In this document: positions 1 to 10,965 of the stretch, piece after piece
How the letters are laid out: every line of letters begins with the position of its first letter
How positions within the stretch are numbered: the stretch's first letter is position 1
The notes under the pieces: generated by a model
The model's database searches: none
Seen by the model: the letters and a program-made list of their open reading frames with translations, nothing else
Told to the model about the DNA's origin: nothing
Position numbers and translations under genes: made by a program
Assembly (NCBI GenBank): GCA_932294295.1
Contig: OW028580.1
Coordinates: forward strand, 13,359,374 to 13,423,373
DNA length: 64,000 bases
DNA from: Alitta virens
Lineage: Eukaryota > Annelida > Polychaeta > Phyllodocida > Nereididae
Direction: 5' to 3'

Positions 1-629
1 CACTCTTATTACACAAACATAAATGATTGGACTGAACCAGTTTCAAAGTTTGATATATGTTCTATTTGGTAATAGCAATTTTAAAAAAAACCTTATATAT
101 AATAACACATCATGTATAGCAAACCAGGTATTGCTCTCTCATAGCCATTGTTAATTAACTCTGTAACACAGCTATTATAATAGGGCTTTCATCATACAAT
201 GATAGAGCAATGATGACTCAGGTTTGATATACGAAACGAGCCTTCTGATATAATTCATCATGTTCATATAAATAGGAAACATATGTTTAGTCTTACTCAT
301 GTCATCCACCATAGTTATTATTTATTAGGTGACAAAGAATGACATATTTTCAATCAGCCAATCATGCCAGCTGTCTGTATAGGTCATGTAGATTTTGACT
401 GTTTAAGTGACACTTGTCGCAGGTCTCTTTTAAGATCCTAATTCTACTTAATTTTATTCTATCATAAGCGATGCAAAACAACAATATGATAATTCATACA
501 GTTATTCATGAGTGTCTCAATAATTTTATTCCATGCACACGTATTCTTTTTTATTATTATGACTGCTTAATCAGTTTTGGTAAGCTTTTCGTTTAATCAG
601 TTAAATAACTTTGAATAATATAAATGAAT
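1..629. repeat. Left arm of large inverted repeat
   Basis: This arm is the reverse complement of 1606-2234, base for base and without gaps (paired positions sum to 2235). I noticed one mismatch, near position 70. The arm begins at the first base of the window, so the palindrome may extend further left. No transposase-like frame is visible. It may be a foldback element or a recent inverted duplication. Confidence 0.93.
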
Positions 630-1605
630 ATTCAAGATGTCATGGAACCTTTCAATACCATCAGACTTTCCACTCTGACCTATCATCTATTTACTGGTAA
701 AGTTCTGTGACACAATCATCTTGAATATTAATTTTGAAGTTTTGTCTAAGTTTTCAGAACAATGTCAATCAATTTCAAAATATTTTGACTTTACCAATAA
801 AATTTACTTACAGTCAAATTATGGAAGAGGAATTGTAAAATAGACGCACCGTATATGCTCAAATTGTGATCCCATTGGTACAAAATATCCAGTGGAACTC
901 CATATCAAGACTAACCTTGAATAAACAATTTACTGGGTTTTAATGGTGAGGCTCACTTGATGGTGAAGTAAATGCTAATTGGGACACTACTTAGAAGATC
1001 CATTGGTTCATAAAACATTTCTACACTACTGAGTAGAAAATACTAAAGAAAAGGGAAACCATGTTTGTCAAATATAATTATATCAAGGTAAATCCCTGTA
1101 AATTCATAATGGGACCATAGTGGACTAAGTGTACCTAATATCGTTAAATTCCTTTGTTATTCTTAAGGTGGGGGAATATATTTTAAATCCTGAAGTACCA
1201 ACAGACTTGCTAAAATGTTTCTGATAACATTTTGTGTATAATATTTCGTGGTTATCATGGCAAATACATTGGCTGGATATATATATATATGTGTTTCCAC
1301 ATATAAGCCATGCTAGGTAACTTGAAGTATCAGCAGGTAACATGTAATAGTTATTCCAATCAAAACCACACTGAAACTATTCTTCGGCAGTAATAGAACT
1401 GGTAACTTGTTGAATATGAATATTTCAATAACATAACATTGAAAATGTGTGTATTTGTCATAGATCTATGTGCTAACGGCTTATTGATTATCCTGTTTTA
1501 TTATAGTCTACGGTATACACTCAGTTTCTACAGAAAGCACAAGAACACAAGGCAACATAATGCTTGGGATGTAAAAACCAATAATCTACATGCAATGGTA
1601 ACAAA
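630..1605. other. Spacer between the inverted-repeat arms
   Basis: This is 976 bp of AT-rich single-copy-looking DNA with a short (AT)n tract near 1279-1290. Short frames of 64-72 codons occur on both strands, but none resembles a known protein. If the locus is transcribed, this segment would form the loop of a very long hairpin. Confidence 0.7.
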
Positions 1606-2234
1606 TTCATTTATATTATTCAAAGTTATTTAACTGATTAAACGAAAAGCTTACCAAAACTGATTAAGCAGTCATAATAATAAAAAAGAATACGTGTGCA
1701 TGGAATAAAATTATTGAGACACTCATGAATAACTGTATGAATTATCATATTGTTGTTTTGCATCGCTTATGATAGAATAAAATTAAGTAGAATTAGGATC
1801 TTAAAAGAGACCTGCGACAAGTGTCACTTAAACAGTCAAAATCTACATGACCTATACAGACAGCTGGCATGATTGGCTGATTGAAAATATGTCATTCTTT
1901 GTCACCTAATAAATAATAACTATGGTGGATGACATGAGTAAGACTAAACATATGTTTCCTATTTATATGAACATGATGAATTATATCAGAAGGCTCGTTT
2001 CGTATATCAAACCTGAGTCATCATTGCTCTATCATTGTATGATGAAAGCCCTATTATAATAGCTGTGTTACAGAGTTAATTAACAATGGCTATGAGAGAG
2101 CAATACCTGGTTTGCTATACATGATGTGTTATTATATATAAGGTTTTTTTTAAAATTGCTATTACCAAATCGAACATATATCAAACTTTGAAACTGGTTC
2201 AGTCCAATCATTTATGTTTGTGTAATAAGAGTGA
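1606..2234. repeat. Right arm of large inverted repeat
   Basis: This is the reverse complement of 1-629. The inner end is ATTCATTTATATTATT and the outer end is GTGTAATAAGAGTG. The near-identity of an otherwise unconstrained AT-rich sequence points to a recent origin or to gene conversion between the arms. Confidence 0.93.
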
Positions 2235-2504
2235 GACAAAAGTTATAGTGAATTTAAATTACAGCTACACAAACTACAAAAGTTACTGATAAAAATCTCA
2301 TCACATTAATGTATGTGAAGTAGGAAAGATCCTAAGAAAGGGAAATCCTAAATGTAACAAGGCACAGCAGACTCAAGGCACTGAAAACCACTGTAAACAA
2401 CATTGTTAATCTTCAGTGTTATAATTTTCAAAATTGATGCATATAGTTTTAATACTTAGATTAAAATGCTTTAAATGTGATGTGCACAATAGTTCAAATT
2501 ATTA

Positions 2505-3075
2505 CCTGATTACCACAGCTTTTACAGGCATGTAATTCCTGTGTGGCAAACTAAAGTATAAGCAGGAAGTGTCTTACAGTTATTTCTATCATAAAATGTA
2601 TAGAACCTCTTCCATGATCATACAACTCGTAACATGCATAATATGTATAATTTTATATCTGAATTTACCTCTTTCATAATGACTCAACTCTGTGGCTATA
2701 CTAAACAGTGGTCAGATGATGTGATTCCCATGTTGGTACACGCTAAAAAGGGCATTGGAAATAAGTTTATTCACTCTCAGGCAAAAGAGTTAAGAACTGT
2801 CTGTATATTTATAGGTGCATATAGCTATCAGTTGTTGTTCTTTTAGTTATTAATTGTGATATTATCAATTTTTCTTTTACATTAATTAATAATCAATATA
2901 TAAAAATATATATAATTTTTAACACTCTCTGTCATTAAACTCTGTGATAGGAGACAATACCTTGGAATTATCAAGAGAGGTTGAATTTCTTTGTGCACAT
3001 TCACCGTACATACTTTATTAAATTACTATTTTGTATCTTTTGTAATAAAATATGGTACAAATTGAAACAGAATTA
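2505..3075. repeat. Diverged repeat R1, copy 1
   Basis: This is the most diverged of three copies of a roughly 600-750 bp sequence. Shared blocks include a AAGTATAAGCAGGAA-like stretch, CATACAACT, an ACTCTGTGGCTAT-like stretch and a CATTCACYGTA-like stretch, in the same order as in copies 2 and 3. Indels have destroyed any common reading frame. Confidence 0.55.
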
Positions 3076-3519
3076 TTATCAGGAACCTGGATGTGGCCCT
3101 TTTCATATACCTTGAAGAAAATGAAGAAGGTGCTTTACATTTGGCTCACATAATTTTTAAGTGTAACCTTTTTACCCAAGGTCACTGGAACACAATCTAA
3201 TTACATTATAATGATTTAATGGAAATCATCCAGCAGACGCTTTGTTGGGCTTATGAAACAAAAATTCAAATAGGGAAGAGAGACTTTTTGACATCAGAGA
3301 AAACATAATAATATCAGTTATCAGAGGATGGGTTGATATTCGTCTGTAACGGATATCTTCTAAACAAAATTTTCACCAAGAGAGGCTCCCACATGAAGCA
3401 TTATGAATTTGAACATCTTGCCTTTCTACTGTCTAGTCATATCATATGTTTCATTTAATATATGTATCAGGTTACAAATAAACATTTCAACTTCAAAAAT
3501 TGTCTTTGTCATGTCTAGA

Positions 3520-3915
3520 AAAGAATATATAGAGCTAAAAGACCCTCGTACAGTTCAGTGTAGAAAAACACTCCTCTCATACAATGTAGAGAGGGATAAC
3601 AAAACACATTTAACATGACAATTGACAGCAAAACGTATCATTTACAAGACCGCCATATTCAAATTACCCCAATGTTCTTCTTTTGTCTGACCATCATATT
3701 CAAATTACCCAAATGCATCTCTGACAGCTGTGTGTGTGTGTTTTCAGACTTCACTGTAATGTCTGTTGAAGAAACTGCAAAGATAGTTATAAAAACAGAC
3801 CTCATACAGTTCAATGTAGACAAGACAACAAAGCAAAACGTGCTTGGCTGCTATTTTGTTCATTGCATTAATATTACCCAAATGGACATCTTCTGTCTCA
3901 ATTTCTAGACATCTG
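3520..3915. repeat. Short imperfect direct repeats
   Basis: Blocks such as CATATTCAAATTACCC recur at about 3655 and 3689, with a weaker version near 3860. A CTCRTACAGTTCARTGTAGA block occurs at about 3546 and 3802. The region appears to be a degenerated local duplication. No gene is supported. Confidence 0.55.
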
Positions 3916-4104
3916 TGTTTCTGCCAAAGCTCCTTGAACAATGCTACTGAAAATTATGAAAGAATATTTGTGCGCACTATTAAATATATAGACTGCTCAT
4001 GTGAATTAATATCAGTTGCTTGGAGAGATGACTAATCGGAGTAAAATGCTGAATAAAGTTTCCAACTAAATGAAGTGCGACAAACTCAGGGTACCAGAAA
4101 CCTT

Positions 4105-5696
4105 GTGAACAATATTGCTAATGGTTACCAGTTGGTGCATACATCACCAGCCGCAATGTTTTATATTGTATAGCATTATGATAGGTTATACACAAGCTAT
4201 TCTGTACAATCACTTCCACCAAGTCTTGTTAAGCTAAAGTTCAAGCAGGAAATATGAGTTATTCCTATCATTTAGCATACATAATCTCTTTGGGTGACCA
4301 TACAACTGCTAGAATCAGACTATTAGATAACATATTTGACCTTAACTCTGTGCCTATGTCTCAACTGGAGGGTTTTAGTTCAAAGTGACTGTCATGTCAT
4401 GTGACGGCCTTGCTTGCAAAAGCCAAAATGCCATTGAAATTATCAAAGAGGAAAGCATTGTTGCATTGTTTGGTGATAGCTTTCTTTGGTCTCTTAAATA
4501 TAATACATGGTGTTTTGACAGGAAACAACAGCTTGGAAATATTAAGAAATGTTTAAATTTTTTTGAACACATTCACTGTAATATTTCATCAAAACAAATA
4601 TTAGTTGCAATATAATGAAGGAAATACAATTAGTGTAACCTTTTCCACCCATAGTCACTGAGTTACTCTAACTACAATAGGATAATGTTATGCAAACCTT
4701 GTTTTTTGTTCAAACTTAACATGATATTGTGTTGTAGTTCTGGTGTAGGATAAATTAATCTGTGTATATTTCAGTTACGCTATCCTTACTGTATACATTT
4801 TCAGTAAAATGTGAACAACATATTTCTGATTATTTGTATTAATTAGTGAGCTAAGAAGTATATATATAAACCTGTGCAGGCTTGCTTTGTGACTGCCTTC
4901 CTTGCAGGAAACTTAACTCTTATATTATATTGACACATTGCACTTCATCTTAGAAAATGCTTATAGCAATTATTGGATGCATGTTGTGTAAATATTGGGG
5001 TAGTATACTGGCATATACCCCTTTGATTACGTTGGTATTGAATTATAGCCCCCATCGCTGGCCCTCTCATCATGCAGGTATTTGCCCTAATTGCTGCCAG
5101 TTTCTGCATAGGGGATGCATTCCTCAACATATATTAGGAGGGAAACTATCTTAAGAGTCATTAAGGCTAGGAAGTTTGAGTTAGTTTGAAGTTTTGTATT
5201 TGGTAATATTTTTATTCTTTCTGACTTTGATTTGAAATTTCTGAAATAGTTTCAAAGTTAGATTTTCTTTTCCGGTTATGATTATTTCTTGTTGTTTGAG
5301 CATGTTGTTTTATATACATACTCACTGCACTTATGTGCATTGATACTGCCTAACCCCCCTTGTGCAGTCTACTAAGTGGTTACCAATGCACAGTTTTTCT
5401 TAAAGTTTCTGTTTTATTGACTTTTGTTTAATTTTGGATAAAAGGTTTGCATCTTTTGTATTTAATTTTAAATTTGAGAAATAAGTATGTAGCATTTGTT
5501 TTAGGTTATTTTGTTTGCAAATAATACAGTTATGTATGTGTTTTGTAGTTTGCCTTTTTTAAGTAGGCCACAAGGATAGTGTATACTAAGGTGATTTCAC
5601 TAAAGAATGAGAAGTAGTAAGTGCTTCTCTATGGCCAGTTTAATTAGTCAGTTTCTTTAACTTTCACAATAATTATTTTGCAATTTATTGTTAGTG
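4105..5696. repeat. Tandem duplication, unit A (R1 copy 2 plus R2 copy 1)
   Basis: A segment of about 1.6 kb is repeated in the same order at 5697-7030. The first part (4105-4860) shares GGTTATACACAAGCTA and ACAATCACTTCCACCAAGTC with the next unit. The second part (5424-5696) shares GAGAAATAAGTATGTAGCAT. Between these lies 4860-5420, where I see no gene. Confidence 0.8.
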
Positions 5697-7030
5697 GTTA
5701 CTATAGTTTGATGCATACATTTCGCAGAAATAGAGTACATCACGAGCTGCAATGTTTAATATTGTATATCATTAGCATAGGTTATACACAAGCTACTCTG
5801 TACAATCACTTCCACCAAGTCTAGTTAAGCAAAGGTTTAAGCAAAAAATATGGGTTATTCCTATCATCAAGCATAATCTCTTTGGGTGATCATACAACTG
5901 CTAGAATATGACTATTAAATAACATATTTGACCTAACCTCTGTGCCTATGTCTCAACTAAGTGTTATACTTCAGATAGAATGTCATATAATGTGATTGCC
6001 TTGCTTGCATATACCAAAATGCCATTTGAAATGGGGGAGGGTACATGCCCTGAAGCATTGTTGGAAGAAAGCTGCTTCTAGTCTCTTGAACATAATACAT
6101 GGCGTTTGGACAGGAAGCAATGGCTTGAAGATACTACAGTTAAAATTATTTGATCACATTCACTGTAATATTTCATCACAACAAATATAATAAAGTAATT
6201 AGTGTAACTTTTTCATACTACAAAATATCAATTTAAGTGTTATGCAGACCTTGTTTATTGAAAGATTTCAAACTTGACAGGATATTGCATTCTGTTGTTC
6301 TTGAACAGGATAAATAAATCTATGTATATTTCAGTTATGCTATATTTACTTTATAAATTTTCAGTCAAATGTGAACAAAATATTTCAGATTATCTGTATT
6401 AGTGGTGAGCTAAGAAGTAATATATTAACCTCTCACCTTTCAAGTTGGTTGAAGTAAGATTACATGGATCAGAATTAAGTTTTTATTATATGTGCATGTT
6501 TTGCAGTTTGTTTTGTTGTTTTTATGTTTGTCCAGCATAGTTTTTGTTCTTTTTATGACAATGGACGTGCTTTGCACTGATGTGAAACATATCTTCTCCA
6601 TATAGGAAAGGTAACATGATCTCCTGAAAATGAATCTTTGAACCATATCTATAACAACATGTTGGATCTTGAATATACAATAAGGCACTGACCAGGTGTG
6701 CACAGATGTGGAACATACTTTCATTTTTTGGATTTTCTGAAACAATGATTTTTGTTAAATTTTGGTTAAAAGGTTAGCAACTTTTGTATTTGATTTTAAA
6801 TTTGAGAAATAAGTATGTAGCATTTGTTTTGGGTAATTTTGTTTACAAATAATACTGTTATGTATGTGTTTTGTAGTTTGCCTTTTTTAAAGTACGAGGA
6901 TAGTGTATACCTGATTGATTTTACTAAAGAATGAGAATAAGTAGGTTGAAATATGCTTCTCTATGGCCAGTTTAATTAGTCAGTTTCTTTAACTTTCACA
7001 ATAACTATTATTCAATTCATGTTTTAATTT
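5697..7030. repeat. Tandem duplication, unit B (R1 copy 3 plus R2 copy 2)
   Basis: This is a shorter, diverged second copy of 4105-5696, with R1-like sequence at 5697-6430 and R2-like sequence at 6745-7030. Many indels separate the two units, so the duplication is old compared with the 30-59 kb triplication. Confidence 0.8.
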
Positions 7031-7083
7031 TGAATCTAATGACATGTTGACTTTTTTTTTTATAATTTATCTTTTTTTTTCGT

Positions 7084-7517
7084 AGTTATGCATATTGTTA
7101 TAGTTAATTTTCTACTTTTGTAGAAATGTTTCTAAGATAGGTAGCTAGCTTTTTTGTTTTTGTAAGTTATATGTGTTTCTAGTTTTCTTATGTTTCCAAA
7201 GTGTTTTATTTTTTTTATGAATTTTATGACATTGCAAGGTAACCATGCTCTTGAGCTCATATGAGATCAAGTGGGGGTGGTCATAAAAACAAATCTGGAA
7301 AATTCATACTCTCTGCATTGGTGTGCATTGATGTGAAACCAGTGCAATTATGATGAGTATACTAAGTAGCTAACAGTGCAGTTTTTTTTTCTGTTTTACT
7401 TTCACTTTTTTTTAAGTAAGCTAATACTCCATGGGTAGTGTATATTGATTTATTTACAGAGTGAATAACTGAGACAATTGTTTTTTTTGTATTTAAGTTT
7501 CAATATTAATATTAATA
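7084..7517. repeat. Tandem repeat R3, copy 1
   Basis: This is the first of two adjacent copies of a ~430-490 bp sequence. Both contain GAGCTCATATGAGATCAAGT, a palindrome-bearing segment (GAGCTCATATGAGATC), then GGTGTGCATTGATGTGAAAC. The unit is T-rich and no gene is visible. Confidence 0.85.
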
Positions 7518-8010
7518 TAGTTATGCATATTGTCATAATCAATTTTCTACTTTTGTTAAGTTCTTGAATTTAAAATTTCAGAAAAAAAAAAATTTCTGCT
7601 AGCTTTTTTGTTTTTGTAAGTTATATGTATTTCTAGTTTTCTTATGTTTCCAAAGTGTTTTATTTTTTATTAATTTCATGACACTGGAGGGTGACCATGC
7701 TTTTGAGCTCATATGAGATCAAGTGGGGGTGGTCATAAAAACAAATCTGGACAATTCATACTCTCTGCATTGGTGTGCATTGATGTGAAACCAGTGCAAT
7801 TATGGTGAGTATACTAAGTAGCTAACAGTGCAGGTTTTTTTTCTGTTTTACTTTCACTTTTTTTAAAGTAAGCTAATACTCCATGGGTAGTGTATATTGA
7901 GGTGATTTATTTACAGAGTGAATAAGTCAATGCTTCCCTATGGTAAGTTTAATTAGTCAGTTTCTTTAACTAAGACAATTGTTATTTTGTATTTAAGTTT
8001 CAATATTAAT
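7518..8010. repeat. Tandem repeat R3, copy 2
   Basis: This is the second copy of 7084-7517, about 90% similar in the aligned blocks and with extra A/T-run insertions. A third, much weaker echo (GTGGTCATACATGT, then TGATGTGCACTGATG) lies at 8190-8270. Confidence 0.85.
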
Positions 8011-8359
8011 AATAATGAATTGCAGGTTGTAAAATTAAATGTTTTACATTTTTATTTTTTATTTTTTAGAAGAAAAGTTAGTATTTTATAATAATGATGT
8101 TCTTGCTGTGTTTTTTTTCCAGTTTGTCCAAAATAGTTTTAATTTTGTTCTTTTTATGCAATGTGTAAAGGTGTCCATGCCTTATGCCCTTGGGCACAGA
8201 CAGGTGGTCATACATGTCTGGGCATGCTCTCTACCCTGATGTGCACTGATGCAAATCAACCCCCCTCAACCCTTTGTGAAATTTTGGTGAGTCATCTGAG
8301 TGAATGCCAATACCAATTTGCTTTGCACTGATAATGTACATACACAAGAATCTGACTAA

Positions 8360-9000
8360 AGATGTAATTATGACTTAATTTTGATCACTAACTTTGATCA
8401 CTAAGGAAAATAATCATGGTCGCTAAAGAAAATAATTGTGATCACTAAAGGAAATAATTATGATCACAAACAATGTTATGTAACAATTTAATTATCACTA
8501 AAGAATATAATGCATGTGCGTTGAGGCGGAACCCTCCATGCATCTTTACAGTATTTCACTAAATACAGGTCATGAAGGCAGGTGGTCATGCATGTGTGTT
8601 GACGCGGAACCCTCCATGCATCTTTACAGATTTTCACTAAATGCAGGTCATGAAGGCAGCTGATCCTGCATCCTTACAGATTTTCACTAAATTCATTTCA
8701 TGATGTCTACAGAAAATAATTATCATAACTAAGGATGTACTCATCATGTCTACAGAAAATAATTATCATAACTAAGGATGTACTCATCATGTCTACAGAA
8801 AATAATTATGATCATTAACGTGTTATGTAATTAAAGAAAGTCATTACGATCATTAACGAGTTATGTAGCGTGCTAAAGAGTTATTATGTTCATCAAAGGG
8901 AAATAATTACGCTCGTTAACGAGTTATGTAATTAACCTCGTTAAGTCGTTACACTCATTAACGAGTAATAATCACGTCATTAACGAAATAAAAGAAAATA
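8360..9000. repeat. Short-period degenerate tandem repeats
   Basis: Several nested short repeats occur here. One is a ~75-bp duplication around 8505-8670 (GAACCCTCCATGCATC twice). Another is a ~47-bp unit at 8705-8815 (CATGTCTACAGAAAATAAT three times). Then come decaying AATTATGATCATTAACGAG motifs up to 9000. They appear to grade into the 31-bp minisatellite that follows. Confidence 0.8.
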
Positions 9001-9255
9001 CTTATTGGTCATTAACGAGTTACGTAATTTTTCGCACCTTCCTTAATGAGTTACGTAATTTTTCGCACCTTCCTTAACGAGTTACGTATCTTTTCGCACC
9101 TTCCTTAACGAGTTACGTAACTTTCACACCTTCCTTAACGAGTGACGTAACTTTTCGCACCTTCCTTAACGAATTACGTAACTTTTCACACCTTCCTTAA
9201 TGAGTTACGTAACTTTTCACACCTTCCTTAATGAGTTACGTAATTTTCGCACCCT
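9001..9255. repeat. 31-bp minisatellite carrying TTACGTAA
   Basis: Seven to eight copies of a 30-31 bp unit are present; the CRCACC block starts at 9033, 9064, 9095, 9125, 9156, 9187, 9218 and 9248. Most copies contain GAGTTACGTAA, whose TTACGTAA core is a palindromic PAR/C-EBP-type bZIP site. The period is close to three helical turns, so the sites would lie on one face of the DNA. Confidence 0.9.
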
Positions 9256-9489
9256 GAGGGCATGTGCAGTGGGGCATGAAGTCAGGGGTCTACCCCTACC
9301 TATACAGTAGTGTCCTTAACTGTGAAATTCCATTGTATAAAAATGAACTCAGGGCAACAGACTTTTAATAAATCAGTCTGCAGCCCAAAAGACCACAACT
9401 ATTGATGAAGTCTGAAATAAGTCACAAGGCGCATGCAGGCCAGCTTCGTTTCGGGAACAATTGTTGTATTGTTCGATTGTTCGGTGTGT

Positions 9490-9585
9490 ATGGCAGCTGT
9501 GCAGGAAATAGCATTGATTACTCCGCAGTGTAGCGAGGTTTCATTAAGTGCCTCAGACAGTTCGAGTGTGATACTTACTATTAAG
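9490..9585 (+). CDS. Candidate first coding exon, unknown protein
   Basis: An ATG at 9490 opens 32 codons beginning MAAVQEIALI, rich in Ser, Ala and Val. It ends at AAG followed by GTAGAG, a fair splice donor (intron phase 0). Without splicing the frame runs only seven more codons to TGA at 9607. The block is richer in CpG and GC than its surroundings, which fits an exon. I do not recognise the protein and cannot identify the next exon with confidence. A chance open frame of this length is possible. Confidence 0.28.
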
Positions 9586-9710
9586 GTAGAGGGCAGCACC
9601 TGCCGCTGATTAAGGCTAAAGTTAATTGCGCATTGCGTAATGTAGGTTATTCATGATACTATGGCAGGCTACATATTATGCAATGATATAATGATTAATG
9701 CGTGAACGTG

Positions 9711-9857
9711 TTACTTACTTACTTAGGTCTACTTACCAACTTACTTCACCAACTTACTTACTTACCTATTTACTTACTTACTTACTTACCTACTTACTTA
9801 CCTACTTACCTACTTACTTACCTACTTACCTAACTACTTACTTAACTACTTACATAC
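9711..9857. repeat. (TTAC)n imperfect microsatellite, left part
   Basis: ACTT/TTAC tetranucleotide repeats are interrupted by CCTA, AACTA and GGTC variants. The tract is interrupted at 9859 by a small foldback element and resumes at about 9969. Open frames here are pure repeat translations (Thr-Tyr-Leu runs) and are not genes. Confidence 0.95.
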
Positions 9858-9858
9858 A

Positions 9859-9967
9859 TGGCCAAATGTGCCACGTGCGTTTTCCATGAGAAGGATAAAC
9901 GCATGGAAAACGCATGGTTTTTGCCTAATATCCAAACGCGTGGAAAACGCACGTAGCACATTTGGCC
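9859..9967. mobile_element. Small foldback/MITE inside the TTAC array
   Basis: This is a 109-bp element with ~30-bp terminal inverted repeats. The left end is TGGCCAAATGTGCCACGTGC and the right end is the reverse complement with about two mismatches. Its interior repeats ACGCATGGAAAACGC and a close variant. It splits a tetranucleotide array, so insertion into the array is likely, although no clean target-site duplication can be read. Confidence 0.85.
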
Positions 9968-9968
9968 A

Positions 9969-9981
9969 CGTACTTACCTCC

Positions 9982-10058
<77 letters not shown>
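9969..10058. repeat. (TTAC)n microsatellite, right part
   Basis: This is a nearly perfect tetranucleotide array of about 22 repeats. It is purer than the part on the other side of the foldback element. Confidence 0.96.
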
Positions 10059-10482
10059 GGTGCATTGTCTCATTCGTTTTGATCCATTTTTTGTCAGATT
10101 TTATTTCACACGTAACGAGCACTGTTATAGCCATGAATGTTTTATAACTACGAATCTCGCCATTCCGTTGAAACAAATTGAATTAATTTAAACCTTGCAT
10201 ACATGTTTTCAATTCATTTGTTTATACAGGCATATGTGATATATATTTTGTAATAAACTACATACCATGTAGTTGGTAGATTGAGTGCAGTTTACTGCAT
10301 TGAAATCAGTTTTCGCCGCAGTAATGTTAAGTTGTCAAATCAAGCAATCCATAATAATTTTGTGGTCAGGATAGTCGGATGCTACTGTAGTAGATGAATT
10401 AGGAAACAGCCTCATGTCTCACACCTTCGTCTGCTTGTATTTACATGCATTCGCTTATTTTTTCCAAATTTTGTTTTCAGCA

Positions 10483-10626
10483 TGCGTAACGTACCAGACA
10501 ATATGTTACTTTTTCCAAAACTATCCTAAGTATCTACCAGCTGAACGGAAACTTCAATATCTGCCTTCGGTAGTAACTAAATGCTGTTTGGTAGCATTAG
10601 TCAACTTAAAACGATGTTCCCTTTAA
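10483..10626 (+). CDS. Weak candidate exon after a strong acceptor
   Basis: A pyrimidine-rich tract (TTTTTTCCAAATTTTGTTTTCAG, split over 10458-10482) precedes an open frame that reads CVTYQTICYF and ends in TAA at 10624-10626. A possible donor, TCG then GTAGTA, lies near 10571. The intron phase does not match the 9490 exon, so the two need not belong together. The protein is not recognised. Confidence 0.15.
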   Translation, partial: CVTYQTICYFFQNYPKYLPAERKLQYLPSVVTKCCLVALVNLKRCSL

Positions 10627-10714
10627 ACGCAAAGACATTTATATTGGTTTTCCATATTGGAAGTCTTAAATTGGCACAAAATCACTTTTGTTGGATATTG
10701 TACCTCAGATGAAA

Positions 10715-10965
10715 TGCCATGTCGGCTCAATGCTGGCCTAGCGTTGGCACTGTGGGTAAACGTTGGCTCAGCATTGGCATCGTTGGCTAATCATTGGTTC
10801 AGCATTGACACTTTTGGCCGAGCATTAGCGCTGTTGACTAAACATTGGCCTAACATTGGCCTAACATTGGCAAAGCAATGGCCCAGCATCAGCAATGTTG
10901 GCTAAACATCGGTCCAGTGTTGCCACAACATCACAAATTCGGGCCAACGTCTGCCGATTTGGCAA
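10715..10965. repeat. GTTGGC/CATTGGC degenerate tandem repeat
   Basis: Roughly 15-30 bp units alternate (A)ACATTGGC or GTTGGC with CCAGCAT or CTAA, for example GCGTTGGCACTG, GTTGGCTCAGCATTGGC and CTAACATTGGC twice. The open frame across it reflects repeat periodicity and is not a gene. Similar GTTGGC arrays are often internal to DNA transposons, but I see no terminal repeats here. Confidence 0.85.

Noticed and set aside
1439..1633. 64-codon frame in the palindrome spacer as a transposase remnant
   Set aside because: It is hydrophobic and AT-driven, has no catalytic motif, and runs into the inverted-repeat arm.
8505..9255. CRISPR array
   Set aside because: The short regular repeats have no unique spacers of constant length, and the genome is clearly eukaryotic. 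They are degenerate tandem repeats.
9698..10191. Open frames over the TTAC arrays
   Set aside because: They are translations of a tetranucleotide repeat (Thr-Tyr-Leu runs) in several frames at once.
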